Below, in pieces: positions 51,811-56,710 of a DNA stretch of 56,710 nucleotides. This stretch comes from Methanoregula sp. UBA471 (lineage in GTDB: Archaea > Halobacteriota > Methanomicrobia > Methanomicrobiales > Methanospirillaceae): contig DADT01000031.1 in assembly GCA_002495065.1 (NCBI GenBank), forward strand, positions 11,525 to 68,234, given 5' to 3'. Under the pieces are notes generated by a model. It worked only from the letters and a program-made list of their open reading frames with translations. It searched no databases and was not told the DNA's origin. Each line of letters begins with the position of its first letter. Position 1 is the first letter of the stretch. The translations under genes and the position numbers were made by a program.

Positions 51811-53258
51811 AGGTATTCCCTCCGCTGATGTACAAGGTTCGTAAGTTCCTGTCGTTCCGTGCAGCCCCGGATACTGTCAGCCAGTTCGGTATCACCAAGG
51901 ATGTCTTTGAACCAGCAGGCAAAGTCCCCCCGTTCCAGATGGTACTGGAAAGAGTCCCCGGGCACGATGGATAAAAGATCGCAGAACTGGTCGAGGCAGT
52001 AGGCTGTATGACCGATAAGACCGGAAGGAGAACTGAAATGGAACGCAGTTTCCGGGGGCTGTGATCGCAGTGCCTTTGCCGCCCGGCGATTTTTCGTGTA
52101 TCGCAGGGCACGTTTCTCATAATCTGCGAGAATTCTCATGTATGTCGTGAACGCTTCTTCTCCTGCGAGATAACAGAAATATGAATGCACTTCGCCACAG
52201 GAACCATACTTTGAGGCCATATAGTAAAAGTGATCGCTTGTCTGGAGATAACGCCAGACCTGTTTGTCCTGTGCAAAAACATGTGCAGCCTCAAGGGCAT
52301 GGAATGCCGTCTGCTGCCTGTCGTTTCCCATCCACGCGGATGTGTCCTTTTCGATATCAGCCCATGAGATTGTCTCGGGGACATCGATCGTCCCGACCGG
52401 CGAGTAGTCCGCAAGCACTTTCGAGGGGAGCACGGCAGGAACATCCTGTGCTGCAAGTTCCCCGGGAAGATGGCGCATGAATTCGAAGATACCGGTTTCC
52501 GGCCATAAATGCTCCCCGAAAGATTCGTAGTCTAAAAAGACATTCACGACATCACCCGGAGACTGAGCCACCCATCGTGCATAGGTGTCTGCGGTCAGCG
52601 GGTACTTGTCCCAGGAACGGTTTGTGAACCGGAACGCGATATCATCTGACAAACGGACATTCCGGAGAATTACGGGTATGTCCCGGCAGGCGTACAGGTG
52701 ATTGGGGCTCCTCCAGTCAAGAATCCGGTCTACGCCTTCGGTAAAAATCCCGTTAAATCCCATGTCCCTGATACAACCCGCAATATCGTTATTAAAGGTA
52801 AACTCCGTATTTTCAAAGACGCCCGGGTCTGCATGGAACAGGTCATGCATAAGAGTGGCATGCATCCGGACCTGCTCGGCAAATTCGGTTTTATCGTGAA
52901 AACAGCTGGCAATACTGTGGTAATAGGTCTGGGCGAGGATCTCTGCGTTCCTGTGCCGGGCAACCTGCCCGAACAGGGAAAGAGCGTCCGGGCTCCATTT
53001 TTCAAGCTGTTCGATGAGGGTGCCGGAAAATGAAAACGCACAGGAAAAGCCCTCGTCGAGCATATCGAGTATCATCGTTGTTGCCGGTATGTAGCATTTT
53101 TCCGCGATACGGAGCAGGAGCTCCCGGTTAATCTCATCAAAATACAGGTTTGTTATATCCTTTTTCTTTACCTTTGGATCCGGTACAAAATGCCTGTTCA
53201 GCCGGTATGGCTGGTGCACCTCGAATCCCATTGACAGTGCGGGCATACCTCCACTCAC
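51792..53258 (-). CDS. GH57 alpha-amylase/glucanotransferase-type glycoside hydrolase
   Basis: A 488-residue GH57 enzyme. The N terminus SMGFEVHQPYRL is the family start motif (FxHQPY). The nucleophile Glu152 sits in ENTEFTFNND and the acid/base Asp243 in FLDYESFGEH. Their 91-residue spacing equals that of characterised GH57 4-alpha-glucanotransferase, and HLPGE follows. The length matches the archaeal amylase group (e.g. M. jannaschii MJ1611 type). It acts on alpha-1,4 glucan inside the cell (no signal peptide). Start: the GTG at 53258 or the ATG at 53246 (RBS-like GGAGGT directly before it); uncertain. First gene of the four-gene cluster with two GT4 enzymes and the debranching enzyme. Confidence 0.92.
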   Translation of the reverse strand: MSGGMPALSMGFEVHQPYRLNRHFVPDPKVKKKDITNLYFDEINRELLLRIAEKCYIPATTMILDMLDEGFSCAFSFSGTLIEQLEKWSPDALSLFGQVARHRNAEILAQTYYHSIASCFHDKTEFAEQVRMHATLMHDLFHADPGVFENTEFTFNNDIAGCIRDMGFNGIFTEGVDRILDWRSPNHLYACRDIPVILRNVRLSDDIAFRFTNRSWDKYPLTADTYARWVAQSPGDVVNVFLDYESFGEHLWPETGIFEFMRHLPGELAAQDVPAVLPSKVLADYSPVGTIDVPETISWADIEKDTSAWMGNDRQQTAFHALEAAHVFAQDKQVWRYLQTSDHFYYMASKYGSCGEVHSYFCYLAGEEAFTTYMRILADYEKRALRYTKNRRAAKALRSQPPETAFHFSSPSGLIGHTAYCLDQFCDLLSIVPGDSFQYHLERGDFACWFKDILGDTELADSIRGCTERQELTNLVHQRREYLWSLLR

Positions 53259-53498
53259 ATCTCCATGAAAGACCGATTCAGGGGGATCCCTGCCAGAACC
53301 CCGGAATGCCTGATCCCCCCTGTGCCAGTTTATTTAAAATAAAAAAATCCGGGAGAGATTCAGCACGGGGTCCCGAGCGATACGAAACCTGTTCCTCAGT
53401 CATGGTGAAGTGACAGCGTGAAGATAAAAATTTTCTCTTTGCTTTCAATTTTTGAAACAAAGAAAAATTTTTCACATAAAACCAAGTGAATTTTTGGT
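53259..53498. other. Gap between the kinase and amylase genes
   Basis: No gene. Contains AT-rich sequence and an imperfect inverted repeat (53427-53471), probably the end of the kinase transcript and the promoter of the amylase cluster. Confidence 0.55.
53427..53471 (-). terminator. AT-rich inverted repeat behind the ADP-dependent kinase gene
   Basis: AAAATTTTCTCTTTG followed by CTTTCA (53427-53447) is nearly complementary to TGAAACAAAG and AAAAATTTT (53452-53471), giving a long A/T-rich hairpin with two single-base bulges. Runs of T on both strands surround it. Located 28 bases after the kinase stop (minus strand), it may end that transcript. Confidence 0.4.
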
Positions 53499-54755
53499 TC
53501 AGAACCGGTCTGCCACCAGCGCGGTGGATGAAAGAATGTCTCCAAGTCCGGTGGTCTTTTGGACATTTTGTGAGATGCACGTGGGGACGAGCAGAACAAT
53601 CCGGTCATTTTCCCTGAAAATCCCTAATGTCTCATCCGGACCATACATCTCCCGGACAGCTTCGTATGCCCGAAGACCTTCCCGTGACAGGACCTGTTCC
53701 CCCGGCCCCGCTGTTTCAGCAGCCACCCGGGCAGCGAGAAGCAGGGCATTCCGGGATACTTCCGGCTCCGGGGTTTCAGATTTCAGGATAAGAATATAAT
53801 ACCCGAAGGTATGGAGATGGACCCGGGAAACACCCGTGGCACCTGCAAGGGCGATAGCATCACGCACGCATGCGATGGGAGATGATGGCTTCATTGCCGC
53901 CGATGCCGGATCTCGTGCCTGTAATACCTGCATGAACAACCCCAGTTCCCGCTCATTAAGCCCGATGCTGTCAGTACCCGGGAGGATATGGTGAAGCATC
54001 AGTGCCATCACGTCCGGGCCTGCCCCGGAGACGCATTCAACATGGGTCCGCATGAGGGGATGAACGCCGCGGATCAACCGGATCTGCCTGGCTGCGGTCA
54101 CAAATTCCCGCTCTGTCCTCAGGTACTGGTAGCCTGAGAGAAATGCACGCCGGCAGGCACCAATCCGTTCCCGGAAAAAATCCCGTGACGCTTCGGGAAT
54201 GAGTACTGTGGATGAATCGTGGACAGGAGAGACGATGAACCGGTTGCTCCGCGGGACAACCCCGTCAGCCAGCGGTACCAGGTGCGGAGTGTATTCGAAA
54301 ATCAGATGGATTACGTCAGGGCGATTGTTCGCTCCTGATGCAAAGGTCAGGGGAATAACGCCGGCATTTTCCAGCAGGGCAAGGGTCTTTGGCCCGGCGG
54401 TGCCTGGCAGGGCACAGGTTACTGAGGGGATGCCCAGCCTGTGCAGGTGTACTGCAGCGATTCCTGCCTGGCCCCCCAAAGAGAGCGTACCTGACCGGGA
54501 AAAATATTCTGAAAGTGGAAGGTATTCTGATGGTTCGCTGATGACTACTTCATCCGCAGCAGAGTACCTCATCGACTGTTTCAGACGCGGGAGTATCGCA
54601 TCAAATGACGGGACGGTATGCCGCTCAAAAGATCTCCACAAACCTGGGGTCAACGGGATAACACGATCGATATTGGCATTGAACCCGGTAATTACCGGAT
54701 CCATCTGCGGTTTCTGCACGGATTGGTACAGGTCCTCCCAAATGCCTGCGTTCAC
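53499..54755 (-). CDS. ADP-dependent glucokinase/phosphofructokinase
   Basis: A 418-residue enzyme of the archaeal ADP-dependent sugar kinase family (ribokinase fold). The substrate-binding GFNANIDRV is at about 24-32, GGQAGIAA near 94-101 and the catalytic GxGD motif TGLGD with Asp406 near the C terminus. It phosphorylates glucose or fructose-6-phosphate using ADP in modified glycolysis; archaeal methanogen members are often bifunctional. It has a very good SD (GGAGGTGA, 6 nt) before the GTG start at 54755. The length is slightly below the usual 450-460. It is divergent from the phosphorylase gene, and the shared gap (127 bases) probably coordinates glycogen use with glycolysis. Confidence 0.9.
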   Translation of the reverse strand: MNAGIWEDLYQSVQKPQMDPVITGFNANIDRVIPLTPGLWRSFERHTVPSFDAILPRLKQSMRYSAADEVVISEPSEYLPLSEYFSRSGTLSLGGQAGIAAVHLHRLGIPSVTCALPGTAGPKTLALLENAGVIPLTFASGANNRPDVIHLIFEYTPHLVPLADGVVPRSNRFIVSPVHDSSTVLIPEASRDFFRERIGACRRAFLSGYQYLRTEREFVTAARQIRLIRGVHPLMRTHVECVSGAGPDVMALMLHHILPGTDSIGLNERELGLFMQVLQARDPASAAMKPSSPIACVRDAIALAGATGVSRVHLHTFGYYILILKSETPEPEVSRNALLLAARVAAETAGPGEQVLSREGLRAYEAVREMYGPDETLGIFRENDRIVLLVPTCISQNVQKTTGLGDILSSTALVADRF

Positions 54756-54882
54756 AAAACGTCACCTCCCGCACGCCGGATGAGACCCCCGGGGATTTAC
54801 CGGCAGTCCCATTCCTGCTCTTTGTTCTTCCAATAGTATTAATCATGACATTACCCACATTAAAATCAGGAAGGAAAAAACT
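54756..54882. promoter_or_regulatory. Divergent promoter region, kinase and phosphorylase
   Basis: A 127-base gap between two divergent starts. An A/T-rich AATAGTATTAATC (54831-54843) is a TATA candidate for the phosphorylase, about 45 bases upstream of its ATG. An AGGAAGGA ribosome-binding site lies about 7 bases before that ATG. Promoter elements for the kinase are not clear. Confidence 0.45.
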
Positions 54883-56710
54883 ATGGCCGACCCTGACGAC
54901 CGACTGGCAGAGAAATTTCCCCATGTCCCGGAACGGTTATCCGGTCTCATCGACCTGGCGTACAATCTCTGGTGGAGCTGGCACCCGGAGGCAAGGGTCC
55001 TCTTCAAGCAGGTCAACCGGCAGGCATGGAAAAAAAGTGTCCATAATCCGGTTAAAATGCTCCAGGATATTCCGGCCGAATTTCTTGACAGTCTTCTGTC
55101 AAACCCGGAGTATCTCCGTCGCTATGATATCATTATGAACCGGTTTTTCCAGTACATGAAAAACCGGAACGGCTGGTTCTCGGAGCAATACCCAAAAGGC
55201 AGATCTCTTACCATTGCATATTTTTCTGCCGAGTACGGTCTCCACCACTCGCTGCCTTTTTATGCGGGCGGTCTCGGGTTCCTGGCAGGGGACCACCTGA
55301 AGGAATGCAGTGACCTGGGGGTTCCGCTGGTTGCCGTGGGATTCATGTATTCAAAAGGATACCTCCACCAGCATATCCGTCCCGATGGCTGGCAGGAAAA
55401 TATTACTGAAGTGCTGGATCGCGATGCGGCGCCCATTTTAAGGGTCCTGAATGATTCCGGGGACCAGATGGTGATACAGGTCCCCTTCATCAAACCCCCC
55501 ATCTATGTAACCGTATGGAAGGTGAATGTGGGCAAGATACCCCTCTACCTGCTGGATACGGACATTCCTGCAAATATTCCTGAAAACCGGACCATCTCCC
55601 ACCGCCTGTACACAGAAGAGACTGAACAACGCCTGCAACAGGAGATCGTACTGGGAATAGGGGGACGCAAAGTACTCAGTGACCTGGGAATAGAGTTTTC
55701 AGCCCTGCATCTCAATGAAGGGCATCCGGCATTTGCCCAGCTGGAGCGGATCAGGGAACGGGTGGAAAAAGGGATGACGTTCGAGGATGCCCTGGTGCAG
55801 GTGAAGGGGACTTCGGTCTTCACTACCCATACGCCGGTTCCTGCAGGAAACGATATATTTCCCCGTGATCTCATGATGAAATATTTCTCCGGGTATTATC
55901 CCCGGCTTGGCATTGACCAGGATACCTTTTTCAGGCTCGGACATCATCCCTGTGATTCGAGAGCCGGGTTCAACATGACCGCGTTTGCTCTCCAAGTAAC
56001 CGGATACCATAACGCCGTGTCAAAGAGGCACGGCATGATTGCCCGGGGGATCTGGCGCTGCATGTGGCCTGACCTGCCGGAAGAGGAGGTCCCCATTGAC
56101 CATATAACCAATGGGGTTCACATGCCGACATGGCTGAATCCCCGGATGGAAATGCTCTATTCAAAATATTTTGACATGACCGACCCCCACTGGCAGATCA
56201 ACCACGACATACCGGAGATCTGGCAGATGATTGACGAGGTACCGGATGAGGAGATCTGGGAAGTTCATAAATGGCTGAAACAAAAACTCCTCAACAGGAT
56301 CCGGGAGAGAAAGCGGATCAAGTGGGAGACCCATTTAAAAGAACCCAGTAACCTTGTCGCAGACGGCCTGATGCTCAACCCCTCGGTCCTCACCATCGGG
56401 TTTGCCCGCCGTTTTTCCACCTACAAACGGGCGGATCTCATTTTTCATGATCCGGCCCGTCTGCGGCGGATCCTGAATAACCCCTGGCGCCCCGTGCAGG
56501 TGATCTTTGCCGGAAAAGCGCATCCTGCCGATTATGAAGGAAAATTGATTCTTCAGCGGATCTATGAATTTGCCCAGCAACCTGATTTCGGCGGCAGGAT
56601 CGGTTTCGTCGAGGATTACGGGGAGCAGATGGCCCAGTACCTGGTCCATGGTGTGGATGTCTGGATGAATAATCCCGTACCCCCGATGGAAGCCTGCGGG
56701 ACAAGTGGCA
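54883..56710 (+). CDS. glgP: Alpha-glucan (glycogen) phosphorylase, 3' end outside the window
   Basis: 609 codons are visible with no stop; the gene runs off the end. GT35 phosphorylase of the archaeal/thermophilic short type (MJ1631-like). The N terminus LAYNLWWSWHPEA is at about 26-38, AYFSAEYGLH near 106-115, YAGGLGFLAGDHLK near 127-140, HLNEGHPAFAQ near 277-287, FTTHTPVPAGND near 314-325, ITNGVH near 407-412, and the visible end MEACGTSG is just before the phosphate/PLP part of the motif EASGTSG. It releases glucose-1-phosphate from alpha-1,4 glucan. The Lys that binds PLP would be beyond the window. ATG 54883 follows AGGAAGGA. Confidence 0.93.
   Translation, partial: MADPDDRLAEKFPHVPERLSGLIDLAYNLWWSWHPEARVLFKQVNRQAWKKSVHNPVKMLQDIPAEFLDSLLSNPEYLRRYDIIMNRFFQYMKNRNGWFSEQYPKGRSLTIAYFSAEYGLHHSLPFYAGGLGFLAGDHLKECSDLGVPLVAVGFMYSKGYLHQHIRPDGWQENITEVLDRDAAPILRVLNDSGDQMVIQVPFIKPPIYVTVWKVNVGKIPLYLLDTDIPANIPENRTISHRLYTEETEQRLQQEIVLGIGGRKVLSDLGIEFSALHLNEGHPAFAQLERIRERVEKGMTFEDALVQVKGTSVFTTHTPVPAGNDIFPRDLMMKYFSGYYPRLGIDQDTFFRLGHHPCDSRAGFNMTAFALQVTGYHNAVSKRHGMIARGIWRCMWPDLPEEEVPIDHITNGVHMPTWLNPRMEMLYSKYFDMTDPHWQINHDIPEIWQMIDEVPDEEIWEVHKWLKQKLLNRIRERKRIKWETHLKEPSNLVADGLMLNPSVLTIGFARRFSTYKRADLIFHDPARLRRILNNPWRPVQVIFAGKAHPADYEGKLILQRIYEFAQQPDFGGRIGFVEDYGEQMAQYLVHGVDVWMNNPVPPMEACGTSG

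Noticed and set aside
1..56710. tRNA genes or CRISPR arrays
   Set aside because: No TPsiC-like GGTTCRAATCC with a matching acceptor stem was found; the nearest look-alike (GGTTCGAAACG near 41967) lacks a cloverleaf. Repeats found are few, long and not regularly spaced, so they are not CRISPR.

Overview
The window looks like chromosomal DNA of a methanogenic euryarchaeon, most likely a Methanomicrobiales member of the Methanoregula type. The support is archaeal TATA-box promoters close to start codons, a modified (ADP-dependent) sugar kinase, a GH57 amylase, archaeal PspAA/PspAB proteins, a HerA-type ATPase and COG1361/FtsX/LolD transport genes. No methanogenesis gene, rRNA, tRNA or CRISPR array was seen, so the taxonomic call is an inference. 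About 44 protein genes are supported.

Layout. 0.3-4.7 kb: a membrane protein with a winged-helix partner, an AlkA-like DNA glycosylase, a CDGSH Fe-S protein, a lipoprotein and a SPASM-type radical SAM protein. 5.3-14.1 kb: one 2931-codon gene for a full-length cyclic beta-1,2-glucan synthase (NdvB/Cgs type), unexpected in a methanogen. 14.6-23.1 kb: hemerythrin-like protein, a B12-binding-type radical SAM pair, an ABC-class ATPase, a cysteine-cluster protein, an OFA-family MFS transporter and small membrane proteins. 23.7-28.0 kb: a compact minus-strand operon for sulfur compounds (SLC13/RCK permease, MBL-rhodanese fusion, two YeeE/YedE half-transporters). 28.9-32.0 kb: a COG1361 surface protein, FtsX-type permease and LolD-type ATPase operon. 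32.2-35.5 kb: a LEA14-like lipoprotein and a convergent envelope-stress module (pspA-pspAA facing htpX-pspAB). 35.8-45.8 kb: an MscS-like helix protein, a DUF937 protein, a HerA-like ATPase, a YpfJ-type metallopeptidase, an aldo/keto reductase and an ABC exporter. 45.8-47.7 kb: a gene graveyard with a broken Imm-5-like immunity gene and a truncated receiver domain. 47.7 kb to the end: a glycogen cluster (debranching enzyme, two GT4 glycosyltransferases, GH57 amylase, ADP-dependent sugar kinase) with a divergent alpha-glucan phosphorylase that runs off the window.

The most unusual feature outside the genes is an interspersed element of about 200-235 bp, present in seven full or partial copies between 17.8 and 41.9 kb. 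It carries two GC-rich hairpins whose stems show compensatory changes, a short stem between them, and short inverted repeats (CCATGAAAAT / ATTTTCATGG) near its ends. Two loci hold head-to-tail dimers with the same junction, and one copy is inverted. All copies are intergenic. It resembles a non-autonomous mobile element or a mobile structured RNA, and it also creates spurious small ORFs.

The glycogen genes fit together as synthesis and phosphorolytic or hydrolytic breakdown of a storage glucan feeding a modified glycolysis. The sulfur operon would import sulfur species and handle persulfide. The Psp/HtpX module would guard the membrane.
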